NCBI GenBank assembly: GCA_023432985.1
Contig: JAEZEQ010000004.1
Coordinates: 1 to 64,000, forward strand
Source: Bacteroidota bacterium
Lineage (GTDB): Bacteria; Bacteroidota; Bacteroidia; CAIKAF01
Direction of reading: 5' to 3'
Length of the DNA stretch: 64,000 bases
The notes below the pieces were generated by a model, which was not told where the DNA came from, did no database searches, and worked only from the letters and a program-made list of their open reading frames with translations. Made by a program: the position numbers and the translations under genes. Shown piece after piece: positions 25,511 to 33,821 of this stretch (the stretch's first letter is position 1; every line of letters begins with the position of its first letter).

Positions 25511-25518
25511 CAAAGATA
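25511..25518 (-). promoter_or_regulatory. -7 promoter box of the thrS operon
   Basis: TATCTTTG on the minus strand is a perfect TAnnTTTG match, 32 nt before the ATG at 25478. Confidence 0.6.
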
Positions 25519-25606
25519 CATATTGAAATGAAAAAGGAAAAGGCATTTTGACATATATATACATATCAATTTGCTATTTTTATATTGATGTACATAAAAT
25601 TTTTTA

Positions 25607-25614
25607 ATATCTTC
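25607..25614 (+). promoter_or_regulatory. -7-like box of the large repeat protein gene
   Basis: TATCTTCG matches the -7 consensus at 7 of 8 positions. It ends 10 nt before the first possible start (GTG 25625), and no ATG is available in the frame. Confidence 0.4.
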
Positions 25615-25624
25615 GCCGTTAAGT

Positions 25625-28600
25625 GTGTGTATTAAGGTGTATAAATTGAAAAATTTTATATTCAGTGTTGTGTGGATTTCTCTCGGGTTTTTATTGTTTA
25701 ACCTGAATTCCTTCTCACAAAATAAATTAAGAATAGACGGACAATTGGCATTGGAAACAGGGTCAATCAGCAGTGCCGTGGTCAAAATTGAAAAGAATGG
25801 ACGCAGTGCGGGTACCGCAAGCGTGGCTTCTTCTGGATCTTTCGAATTGGATCTGGATTTAAATTCGGAATATATTATCACGGTTACTCAACCCGGTTAT
25901 ATTACCCGTAAGTTTAAAATCCTTACGCATGTCCCCGCCGAAGCGGTGGAAGATGGGCTGAATTCAGAAGCCTTGCCTGTTTATCTTACCCAACAATTCG
26001 ACGGTGGTCCCTCCGGAAATGCCATTGATGCCACCTTGAAATTTAACCAGGCTCTGTATTCTTTTGATTTCGACAAGGCTGAATTTGTAAGCATAGCCCT
26101 CCAAAAAAGAAAGCTCGACCCCATTAAAGCCCAGGCCGATGTAGCCGCTAAAGCGAAAGCCGCCGAGGAAGCGAAAGCTAAGGCGGAACAAATGGCTAAA
26201 TTGCAGGCCGAATATGAAGAGCAATATCGCAAGGCGGAAGAGGAAGAAAGACGGAAAAAAGCCGAAGAGGAACTCAATGCCAAATACAATGATTTTTTAA
26301 GTAAAGGTGCAAAAGCCCTGGCCGATAAAAACTATGAATTTGCCAAAAACGCATATGTAGAGGCAGGAAAACTGAAACCCAATGAAAGTATACCTCCTAC
26401 TAAAATAAAGGAAATCGAGTCGCTCCTGGCGAATGAAACGAAATATAAAACCGAAATCGAAAAAGGCGATAAAGCTTTTGCCGCTAAGGATTATACAACT
26501 GCCAAAACGGCTTTTACCGCGGCTTCCGCACTGAAACCGAACGAAGTCTACCCCAAAGAAAAAATTAAAGCTGCCGATGAAGAATTGGCAAAAGCCGCTA
26601 AGGAAAAAGAAAATAAAGCCAAGTTCGACGCTGCCATGGCTAAAGGCGATAAAAGTATGTCCGGAAAAGACTATGCAGGCGCCAAATCTGCTTTTAGCGA
26701 AGCTTTACAAATCATACCCGCTGACCCAACGGCTACACAAAAACTTCAGGATGCCGAAAACAAATATGCTGAAGCAGAGGAACAAAAAAGACTGGAAAAG
26801 GAACGTAATGACGCCTTTGCCGCCGCAATGCTAAATGGAGATAATGCCCTAAAAGCAAAAAATTATACCGATGCCATTAGCGCCTACCGCTCTGCTTTGG
26901 AAGTAAAACCCAATGAAAGTGCCCCCAAAACAAAAATTGCTGAAGCAGAAGCTGCCATTAAAGCCGAGGCCGACAAACTGGCGAAAGAAAAAGAACAGCA
27001 AGCTCTGTTCGAAAGCCTTATCGTAGATGCCGATCGCATGTTTGGCGAAACGAAATTAAATGAGGCGAAAAATAAATATAATGAAGCGCTAAAAATTAAA
27101 CCCGGCGAAGCTTATCCCGCTTCACAGATTGCAAAAATTGATAAGTTAATCGCCGAGGAAAATGAGAAAAAGGCGCAGGAATTGGCGCTGAATAATAAGT
27201 ATCAAGCTGCGCTGACTAAAGGAGAAACCGCATTAAAAGCCGGAAAATTAAGCGATGCCAAAACAGCATTTACGGAAGCATCTACGCTTAAACCCAATGA
27301 GGAAACGCCAAAGAATAAATTGGCCGAAATAGAATTACTCCTCCTCGCCGAGGCCGAAAAGAAACAAAAAGAGGCCGAGTTAAAACAAGAGTATGACGCA
27401 CTCATAGCTACAGCCAAAAATGATTTCAATGCAAAGAATTACGCCGCTGCAATCAGCTCTTATCAAAAGGCTGCGGTTCTCATGCCCAATGAAGCCGAAC
27501 CAAAACTGAAAATTAAGGAGGCGGAAGATGCCCTGAAGGCTGTACAACTAGCCGAAGCATCTGCAAAGGAAAAACAAGCAAAGTATGATGCGGCTATTCT
27601 GAAAGGACAACAACTTTTTGCAGCTAATGATTATAATGCAGCTAAGTCGGCTTATTCGGAAGCTATGCAAATTAAACCTGAGGAATCTGAACCAAAAACG
27701 AAAATAGCCGAAATTGACGGAATCCTGAAAAGTATGGCCGACGCCGAAAAGGCTAAGAAAGATGCCGAAGAGCAAGCTCGAAAGGAAGCCGAATTGAAAG
27801 CACAACAAGAAAAGGATGCCGCTCTTGCTGCCGAAAAAGCTAAGAAAGATGCCGAAGAACAAGCACGTAAGGAAGCCGAATTGAAAGCGCAACAAGAAAA
27901 GGATGCTGCTCTTGCTGCCGAAAAGGCTAAGAAAGATGCCGAAGAGCAAGCACGTAAGGAATCGGAATTGAGAGCGCAACAAGAAAAGGAAGCCGCACTT
28001 GCTGCCGAAAAAGCTAAGAAAGATGCCGAAGAGCAAGCTCGTAAGGAAGCCGAATTGAGAGCGCAACAAGAAAAGGAAGCCGCACTTGCTGCAGAAAAAG
28101 CTAAGAAAGATGCCGAGGAGCAGGCACGTAAGCAAGCCGAATTGAAAGCGCAACAAGAAAAGGAAGCCGCACTTGCTGCAGAAAAAGTGAAGCAGGAAGA
28201 GGAAGAACGTAGACGTCAGGCCGAAGAGGAAGCGCGCAGATTGGCCGAAATAGAGGCTCAAAAACAACAGGAATGGGCTGCAGCTGAAGCAAAAAGAAAA
28301 GAGCAGGATGAAGCGCGCAGACAACAGTCTATAGAAAGTCAGAAAAAATTTGCCGAAGAGGAAAAAGCACGTGCCGAAGAGGCCGCCAGAAAGAGAAAAG
28401 AAATGCTGGAATTAGCCAAGAACAAAGCGAAAAATCCGGTTATGGTTCCGCCTAAAAAACGTATTTATCTCTTTGCTTATATATCGGGCACACAAAGTTC
28501 TTATGGCGTTGTGAATATGAATGATGGTTCCGGAAACCGGGTGATTAGTGAATCGGAATATAAATCTATAGCCAATCAATACAAAGACGCGATTAAATAA
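25625..28600 (+). CDS. Large secreted repeat protein: beta domain, eight TPR-like units, 29-residue tandem repeats
   Basis: About 990 residues. A signal peptide (IFSVVWISLGFLLFNLNSFSQ) precedes a beta-sandwich domain like carboxypeptidase regulatory or Cna-B repeats (about 35-130). After a charged helix come eight ~61-residue units (about 219-706), each a helix pair with the KGxxALxxKNYxxAKxAF pattern and a LKPNExxPKxKIxEIE ending. Five 29-residue units follow (707-851), AEKAKKDAEEQARKEAELKA plus nine, then more Glu/Arg/Lys coiled coil and a small C-terminal segment (RIYLFAYISGTQSSYG...). There is no OmpA or TonB domain. No ATG fits: GTG at 25625 or 25637, or TTG at 25646, must serve. Function unknown; a periplasm-spanning scaffold is inference. 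Confidence 0.88.
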   Translation: MCIKVYKLKNFIFSVVWISLGFLLFNLNSFSQNKLRIDGQLALETGSISSAVVKIEKNGRSAGTASVASSGSFELDLDLNSEYIITVTQPGYITRKFKILTHVPAEAVEDGLNSEALPVYLTQQFDGGPSGNAIDATLKFNQALYSFDFDKAEFVSIALQKRKLDPIKAQADVAAKAKAAEEAKAKAEQMAKLQAEYEEQYRKAEEEERRKKAEEELNAKYNDFLSKGAKALADKNYEFAKNAYVEAGKLKPNESIPPTKIKEIESLLANETKYKTEIEKGDKAFAAKDYTTAKTAFTAASALKPNEVYPKEKIKAADEELAKAAKEKENKAKFDAAMAKGDKSMSGKDYAGAKSAFSEALQIIPADPTATQKLQDAENKYAEAEEQKRLEKERNDAFAAAMLNGDNALKAKNYTDAISAYRSALEVKPNESAPKTKIAEAEAAIKAEADKLAKEKEQQALFESLIVDADRMFGETKLNEAKNKYNEALKIKPGEAYPASQIAKIDKLIAEENEKKAQELALNNKYQAALTKGETALKAGKLSDAKTAFTEASTLKPNEETPKNKLAEIELLLLAEAEKKQKEAELKQEYDALIATAKNDFNAKNYAAAISSYQKAAVLMPNEAEPKLKIKEAEDALKAVQLAEASAKEKQAKYDAAILKGQQLFAANDYNAAKSAYSEAMQIKPEESEPKTKIAEIDGILKSMADAEKAKKDAEEQARKEAELKAQQEKDAALAAEKAKKDAEEQARKEAELKAQQEKDAALAAEKAKKDAEEQARKESELRAQQEKEAALAAEKAKKDAEEQARKEAELRAQQEKEAALAAEKAKKDAEEQARKQAELKAQQEKEAALAAEKVKQEEEERRRQAEEEARRLAEIEAQKQQEWAAAEAKRKEQDEARRQQSIESQKKFAEEEKARAEEAARKRKEMLELAKNKAKNPVMVPPKKRIYLFAYISGTQSSYGVVNMNDGSGNRVISESEYKSIANQYKDAIK
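27743..28177 (+). repeat. Five tandem 87-bp coding repeats
   Basis: Five head-to-tail units of 87 bp encode 29 residues each, with only a few substitutions (Ala/Ser/Gln at unit residue 15-16, Lys/Arg 19, Asp/Glu 25). The sixth unit decays after AEK. The near-identity suggests recent duplication or conversion, so copy number may vary between strains. Confidence 0.92.
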
Positions 28601-28604
28601 ACGC

Positions 28605-29939
28605 TCAGACCAATTTCTTTTTCAATTTTCTATAGAAACGCAGGTTAAGGAATAAGCTCGAACAAGTTAGTCCCGCCAAAAATCCGAGCCACATACCTAT
28701 GGCACCCAAATCGTACCAAAAAGTCAGCACATAACCTAGAGGCAAACCTATTACCCAATAGGATAATGCAACATACAAAGTGGGTGTTTTCACATCTTTT
28801 ATCCCACGCAAAACTCCGACCCCAACGGCCTGTGATGCGTCTGAAATTTGAAAAAAGGCGGCAAAAAACATGAGGGTTGATGCCAATAATAATACCTCCG
28901 AATTGTCTGTAAATGCCCGGGGCAATTGATGGCGAAACAGGATAAAAAACAGAGAACATAAAACACCATATATTATACCACTTATGAGCGTACTATTTCC
29001 GATAATTTTAATATTCTTCCAATCATTTCTCCCATAAGCATTACTGATGCGTATACTCCCTCCCTGTGCCAGTCCGAATGATACCATAAAGGTAAATGCC
29101 GCACAACTGAGTGCAATTTGATGTGCAGCTTGTTCCACCGCCCCTATAGTTCCAATTATAATTCCCGAAACGGCAAAGGCTCCGGATTCCATTCCGGCTT
29201 GAAGACTGGTAGGAATGCCGATTTGTAGTAATTCGCGCATGGTGCGGTTATTCCATTTCCATTCCGAATGCATAACCGCAATATATTTTTTAAAGCTGCG
29301 GTGATAAAATACGATGGCAATCAATATTCCAAGAATAAGTATACGGGTAATCAGCGTACCCCAACCGGCGCCATTTAAATCCATCTTTGGGAAGCCCAGA
29401 TTTCCGTAAATAAAAATCCAGTTTAAAAATATGTTTACAGGTATAGCCAGCACGCTGAGTACAAATGCCATTTTGGTCTGCTCCAAGCCATCTGTAAACT
29501 GCTTTAAAGCAAAAAACAGCATCATGGGTATGGTGGAATAGGCCATAATAACCGCATAGGGTTTGGCCAGGCGGACAACCTCGGGATCTTGTTTCAAGTG
29601 GTCGAGCACCCAAATATTCCCATGCAAAAATACAGCAATAAGAAAGGAAGCTATGGCAGATAGCAGGAATCCGTTATATAAATAATGCGACACTTTAAAT
29701 CCGTCATTTCGTCCATTGGCCATGGATACCATCTGTGAAACGGAAAAAGTAATACCCATTCCCAATATAAATGGGATATTTATCACACTTAAAACCAGCG
29801 CAGATGCGGCTAAATGTTTATAGGAAACAGATCCCACCATGATATTATCAATCAGGCCCAAACTCATTTGTGAGAGTTCGCCTAAAATTATGGGCAAAGA
29901 AAGTTTCCAGGTTTTACCTGCTTCTATTTTCAGCGACAT
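28605..29939 (-). CDS. MATE family efflux transporter
   Basis: A 444-residue protein with 12 predicted membrane helices in two related halves, typical of Na+- or H+-driven multidrug/toxin exporters. The N-terminal LSLPIILGELSQMSLGLIDNIMVG and the matching second-half IGIPTSLQAGMESGAFAVSGIIIG are characteristic. It lies 4 bases after the second M16 gene on the same strand and converges on the repeat-protein gene with only 4 bases between stops and no hairpin. Substrate unknown. Confidence 0.93.
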   Translation of the reverse strand: MSLKIEAGKTWKLSLPIILGELSQMSLGLIDNIMVGSVSYKHLAASALVLSVINIPFILGMGITFSVSQMVSMANGRNDGFKVSHYLYNGFLLSAIASFLIAVFLHGNIWVLDHLKQDPEVVRLAKPYAVIMAYSTIPMMLFFALKQFTDGLEQTKMAFVLSVLAIPVNIFLNWIFIYGNLGFPKMDLNGAGWGTLITRILILGILIAIVFYHRSFKKYIAVMHSEWKWNNRTMRELLQIGIPTSLQAGMESGAFAVSGIIIGTIGAVEQAAHQIALSCAAFTFMVSFGLAQGGSIRISNAYGRNDWKNIKIIGNSTLISGIIYGVLCSLFFILFRHQLPRAFTDNSEVLLLASTLMFFAAFFQISDASQAVGVGVLRGIKDVKTPTLYVALSYWVIGLPLGYVLTFWYDLGAIGMWLGFLAGLTCSSLFLNLRFYRKLKKKLV

Positions 29940-29943
29940 ATGT

Positions 29944-31221
29944 TTATTTCCCGGCTATATAGGTATAAAGCTCGTTTTTATTCCAGTTATTTTGCGCAAA
30001 TAATAGAATATCCTCTGCTTTCACTTCATGAATATGCGCTGCCATTTTCTGATAATAATCGGCATTTTCTCCGCGCATCAATATGGGCTTTAAAGCTACA
30101 GGCAAACTGTGTATGTTTTCGAATTTATTCAATAAATTTCCCGACACATATCTTTTCACCCGAAGCAATTCCTCCTCTCCCACTTTTTCTTCTTGCAATT
30201 TTGCTATTTCGCTAAAAATCTCACGGAGCGCATCGTTACTCATATCCGAACCTACTTCGGTACGTATATTCCACATATGGGTAAACCTTAAGGTTTGATA
30301 TCCGCTTCCTACCCCGTATGTATAGCCATTTTTTTCTCTGAGGTTCGACATAAGTCTACTCCCGAAATAGCCTCCCAATACCACGTTGCTCAATGATGCT
30401 ATAGCCATTTCGGCGGGACTGTTGATTTGCATGAGACGCGATACCCGTATACTGTTCTGTAGCGATTGAGGCATAACAAAATGCCCTTCTTTAAGTTCTG
30501 TTTCGGGTTTTTCAAATATAGATGTCGATAAACTTTTCAATTGACTTATGGCCGAATGGCTTAATATTGCATCGATTTCTGCAAATTCCGCATCGCTTAT
30601 ATTTCCGGATATAAAATACAATACGCCTCCCCCTTTCAATCTATTTGTATAACAATTCCAAATTTCTTCACGATTTATGGCTGCATGATCGGACTCGTCT
30701 AATAATCGTCCGTATGGATGCTCTGCACCAAAAACCAATTGTTGCATACCTCTATTGGCCATGAAGTCGGTTTTTTGCTTATTGATCTGAAGCTGATTGA
30801 GCTCACTTTTCCTATACAACTCAATTTCATTTTCCGGATAGATCGATTCTTCCAGCAATTCCAAAAATAAAGGCAAAGCTTTAGGCAAAAATTTCTTTAA
30901 GGTAAACAACATACATGATGCCGTATCTTTGGTACTTTCGGTAGAAATAAATGCCCCATATAAATCGGTGAGACTGTGAATCTGATGTGCCGTTTTGTTT
31001 TTTGTACCCCGCATCAATAAGTCTATGGCATAGGTATATGCCCTGTTAAATTCAGGATAAGCCGTGCCAGCAAATATGGCTTCTATACGCAAAGTGGCAG
31101 CATCTGAACCGGAAAACAGGAAGTAACGATTGCCCGTTTTCCCAATGCGTTCTTCGGGTAAAATATAATTTAATTGAAGCGCGGATTTAATTTCCGGAGC
31201 TTGATTTCTGTTTACTTTCAT
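29944..31221 (-). CDS. M16 family peptidase-like subunit without zinc motif
   Basis: A 425-residue M16 (pitrilysin/processing-peptidase fold) protein. The HxxEH zinc motif is absent from the N-terminal domain, where ALRIEAIFAGTAYPEFNRAYTYAIDLLMRG lies instead. The C-terminal domain keeps the R/Y-type motif of non-catalytic partners (LREKNGYTYGVGSGYQ). It overlaps the catalytic M16 gene by four bases. The pair should form an alpha-beta heterodimer as in mitochondrial MPP, with this subunit gripping substrate. Confidence 0.92.
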   Translation of the reverse strand: MKVNRNQAPEIKSALQLNYILPEERIGKTGNRYFLFSGSDAATLRIEAIFAGTAYPEFNRAYTYAIDLLMRGTKNKTAHQIHSLTDLYGAFISTESTKDTASCMLFTLKKFLPKALPLFLELLEESIYPENEIELYRKSELNQLQINKQKTDFMANRGMQQLVFGAEHPYGRLLDESDHAAINREEIWNCYTNRLKGGGVLYFISGNISDAEFAEIDAILSHSAISQLKSLSTSIFEKPETELKEGHFVMPQSLQNSIRVSRLMQINSPAEMAIASLSNVVLGGYFGSRLMSNLREKNGYTYGVGSGYQTLRFTHMWNIRTEVGSDMSNDALREIFSEIAKLQEEKVGEEELLRVKRYVSGNLLNKFENIHSLPVALKPILMRGENADYYQKMAAHIHEVKAEDILLFAQNNWNKNELYTYIAGK

Positions 31222-32459
31222 TTTGATTTTCCTTTATAATGCAACACATTCGCATATTCGGGTTTGAAATATTGAGCCGCTGTTTCCATCAACTCACTTG
31301 CTTGAAGCGCATTGTATTTGCCACGAATATAATTGGCACGCCCTGCATCACCCAGTGTTTCGAATAAAGCCAATTTCAAAGCCCGACTCTGGGTATTATC
31401 CAACGCATAAGCCTCAGCTGTTTCGGCTTTGTTTTTCAATTTCAAAATCTCTTCTTCCGGGAGCAGATTCTGTTTCAAATCCTCCAACACTTCCCATACT
31501 TTCTCCTCTGCTTTTTCGAATGAAACCGATTCTGACGGCATTCCGCTGATGATGGCCAATCCCTCATCAAATGAACCCAGTACGTATGCATGTATATCGT
31601 CGAAAATTTGTTCCTCTACCACCAAGCGATGAAACAAACGGGAACTTTCTCCATAACCCAAAATTTCGGTCAGAAAATCTACAGCATGATAGCCTTCTTG
31701 ATCGAAACCCGGCATTGGAAAGGCCATATAAAACATATTTTTGGGCACATCCGCGCTCACTTCTATCTGTCTTCTTTCAGTTTGAACGGGCTCTTTGCTT
31801 AAATTTCTTTTCTGAATTTCTCGAGCCGGTATATCCCCAAACCACTTTTCGGCCATATCAAACACCGTTTCAGCTTCCACATTTCCACTTACAACCAAAA
31901 CCGCATTATTGGGCGCATAATGAGAAAAGAAAAATGAACGCACATCTTCTAATCCCGCCTCTTCTATATGGGCTACGTTTTTTCCGATAGTAGGCCACTG
32001 ATAGGGATGTTGTGTATAACACATGCTGCGCAAATGATGCCAAACATCCCCGTAAGGTTTATTTAAATAGCGTTCTTTAAACTCCTCTATGACCACTTTC
32101 TTCTGAATATCGAGCTTCTCTTGATTGAAGTCTAATTCCAACATTCGGTCACTCTCTAACCAAAAGGCCGTTTCCATGTTAACCGCCGGAAGGGTTATAT
32201 AATAATTTGTAACATCATTATTTGTAAAAGCATTGCTCATTCCTCCCGCATCTTCTACCGGTTTATCAAAATGCTTTATATGCCTAGATCCTTCAAACAT
32301 CAGATGTTCGAACAAATGTGCAAATCCCGTTTTATGCGGATTTTCATCTCGCGCACCCACATTATACATGATATTAACCGTAATTAATTGTGTAGATGTA
32401 TCGGAATTTACTAAAACTTTTAAGCCATTAGCCAATTGCTTTTTTGTAAATTGAATCAT
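31218..32459 (-). CDS. M16 family zinc peptidase, catalytic subunit
   Basis: A ~413-residue metalloprotease with the inverted zinc motif HLFEH (His48, Glu51, His52 from the chosen start) and the downstream Glu-bearing segment VVIEEFKERYLNKPYG. No signal peptide is seen from the ATG at 32459 (MIQFTKKQL), which I prefer because the longer frame from 32534 has an unnatural N-terminus and runs over a -7-like box (GACCTTTG at 32476-32483). Partner of the overlapping non-catalytic M16 gene downstream. Confidence 0.94.
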   Translation of the reverse strand: MIQFTKKQLANGLKVLVNSDTSTQLITVNIMYNVGARDENPHKTGFAHLFEHLMFEGSRHIKHFDKPVEDAGGMSNAFTNNDVTNYYITLPAVNMETAFWLESDRMLELDFNQEKLDIQKKVVIEEFKERYLNKPYGDVWHHLRSMCYTQHPYQWPTIGKNVAHIEEAGLEDVRSFFFSHYAPNNAVLVVSGNVEAETVFDMAEKWFGDIPAREIQKRNLSKEPVQTERRQIEVSADVPKNMFYMAFPMPGFDQEGYHAVDFLTEILGYGESSRLFHRLVVEEQIFDDIHAYVLGSFDEGLAIISGMPSESVSFEKAEEKVWEVLEDLKQNLLPEEEILKLKNKAETAEAYALDNTQSRALKLALFETLGDAGRANYIRGKYNALQASELMETAAQYFKPEYANVLHYKGKSK

Positions 32460-32539
32460 ATTTTTAATCTTAGCACAAAGGTCATAAAAAAAAAGGCAAT
32501 TCCGATTCATTTTGACCAAAATAAACGAAGACAAATCAC

Positions 32540-32547
32540 TATTTTTG
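32540..32547 (+). promoter_or_regulatory. -7 promoter box 4 nt from the TlpA-like start
   Basis: TATTTTTG, a perfect TAnnTTTG match. Only AACT separates it from the GTG at 32552, which predicts a leaderless or nearly leaderless transcript. Confidence 0.5.
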
Positions 32548-32551
32548 AACT

Positions 32552-33121
32552 GTGAAAAAATATTTGAATTATATCCTGATAGGCTTGGGCCTTATTACCA
32601 TAATTGCTTTTTACATTTATGAAAAAAAAGCCATTGATAAGACCAATCGCGACAAGTTTAATCAATCTATAGAATCTCCCATTGCGGATATTTCTAATAT
32701 TGACTCGTTTAAATTACCCGATATGCATGGAAATACAATTCCCATGTCGGTATACAAAGGAAAAGTGGTGCTTGTGGATTTCTGGGCATCCTGGTGCCGC
32801 CCCTGTCGTTCCGAAAACCCGAACCTTGTGAAATTATATACGGAATTTAAAGATCAAACTTTCGAACATGGCAATGGATTCGAAATCTTGTCTATTTCTA
32901 TCGATGTGAATAAAGAATCCTGGTTAGCTGCCATTAACACCGACCAATTGCAATGGAAAGGACATATCTCTGATTTGCAAGGATGGGAAAGTACTATTGT
33001 TGAAAGCTATGAGGTCGAATTTATTCCCCAAAATTTTCTATACGACGGAAAAGGAAAACTTCTGAAGGTAAACATGAAACCGGCCGAACTCACTTCTTAC
33101 CTTAAAAGTATATCCAAATAA
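32552..33121 (+). CDS. TlpA-like membrane-anchored thioredoxin
   Basis: A 189-residue periplasmic thiol-disulfide protein. It has one N-terminal membrane helix (about 5-24) and a TlpA/ResA-like thioredoxin fold with VLVDFWASWCRPCRSE; the two cysteines of WCRPC are the redox pair. Such proteins reduce cytochrome c apoproteins or other envelope substrates; the partner here is unknown. The start is GTG, only 4 nt after a perfect -7 box. The DtxR gene follows 9 bases after the stop. Confidence 0.92.
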   Translation: MKKYLNYILIGLGLITIIAFYIYEKKAIDKTNRDKFNQSIESPIADISNIDSFKLPDMHGNTIPMSVYKGKVVLVDFWASWCRPCRSENPNLVKLYTEFKDQTFEHGNGFEILSISIDVNKESWLAAINTDQLQWKGHISDLQGWESTIVESYEVEFIPQNFLYDGKGKLLKVNMKPAELTSYLKSISK

Positions 33122-33130
33122 TTGGCTTTT

Positions 33131-33799
33131 ATGTATAGCAGATCCGAAGAAAAATATTTGAAGACAATTTATATTTTGAGCGAAGAGAATAAAAAGCGGG
33201 TCTCTACCAACGACATTGCCGATATGCTCGAAAGTAAAGCCTCTTCTGCTACGGATATGATTCAGAAATTGTCGGATAAAAAATTGGTGAAATACGAAAA
33301 ATATAAAGGCGTATTGCTCACCCCGAAAGGACTGCGTACAGCACTGGAAATTGTCAGAAAGCAACGTTTATGGTCCACATTCCTGATTCAGCATCTACAT
33401 TTTTCCTGGGATGAAGTTGGATCTATAGCCGAACAAATGGAACATATTAAATCGCCCAAACTTAGCGATAAACTGGATGCATTTTTGCAATTCCCTCAAC
33501 GCGATCCATACGGAAATCCCATTCCAGATAAATCAGGAAAAATACCCAAAACGAAAAGCTGTCTTCTGTCTGAAATCGAAGCCGGTGAAAAAGGAATCCT
33601 CCTTCAAATCAAAGATCAGGATGCCGACTTTTTATCTTATTTAAACAGCATGCACCTGAAACCGGGTACAGAGATTTTGGTGAAACAAAAATACAATTAC
33701 GACCAAAGTATAATCGCACAAATAGGTCGAAACGAACTTATGCTTTCGGAAAGGGTAACCAAAAATTTACTCATAATACCCTCCGATACGCAGCATTGA
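33131..33799 (+). CDS. DtxR/MntR family metal-dependent regulator
   Basis: A ~222-residue iron- or manganese-sensing repressor. The winged helix (about 8-65: YLKTIYILSEENKKRVSTNDIADML, then KASSATDMIQKLSDKKLV), the dimerisation/metal domain with QHLHFSWDEVGSIAEQMEH, and a C-terminal FeoA/SH3-like domain (about 145-222) are all present. A TTG at 33122 would extend it by three residues; ATG at 33131 is preferred. It follows the TlpA-like gene in a two-gene unit. Whether it senses Fe or Mn cannot be told from sequence. Confidence 0.92.
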   Translation: MYSRSEEKYLKTIYILSEENKKRVSTNDIADMLESKASSATDMIQKLSDKKLVKYEKYKGVLLTPKGLRTALEIVRKQRLWSTFLIQHLHFSWDEVGSIAEQMEHIKSPKLSDKLDAFLQFPQRDPYGNPIPDKSGKIPKTKSCLLSEIEAGEKGILLQIKDQDADFLSYLNSMHLKPGTEILVKQKYNYDQSIIAQIGRNELMLSERVTKNLLIIPSDTQH

Positions 33800-33821
33800 T
33801 TTCCGAAAAGTAAATACAGAC

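Noticed and set aside
25565..25589. Inverted repeat ATCAAT...ATTGAT upstream of the repeat-protein gene
   Set aside because: Only six bases pair perfectly across a 13-nt AT-rich gap, as expected by chance in such sequence.
27743..28177. Regular repeats that might be a CRISPR array
   Set aside because: Units are contiguous, in frame and coding, with no spacers.
27548..28324. A 258-codon open frame on the minus strand, rich in Phe/Leu, looking like a membrane protein
   Set aside because: It is the antisense shadow of the Glu/Lys/Ala repeats of the plus-strand protein; the periodicity is the same and no promoter or start context supports it.
25625..28600. OmpA- or TolA-family call for the repeat protein
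   Set aside because: The Ala/Lys/Glu coiled coil resembles TolA only in composition; no OmpA peptidoglycan-binding motif or TolA C-terminal domain is seen.
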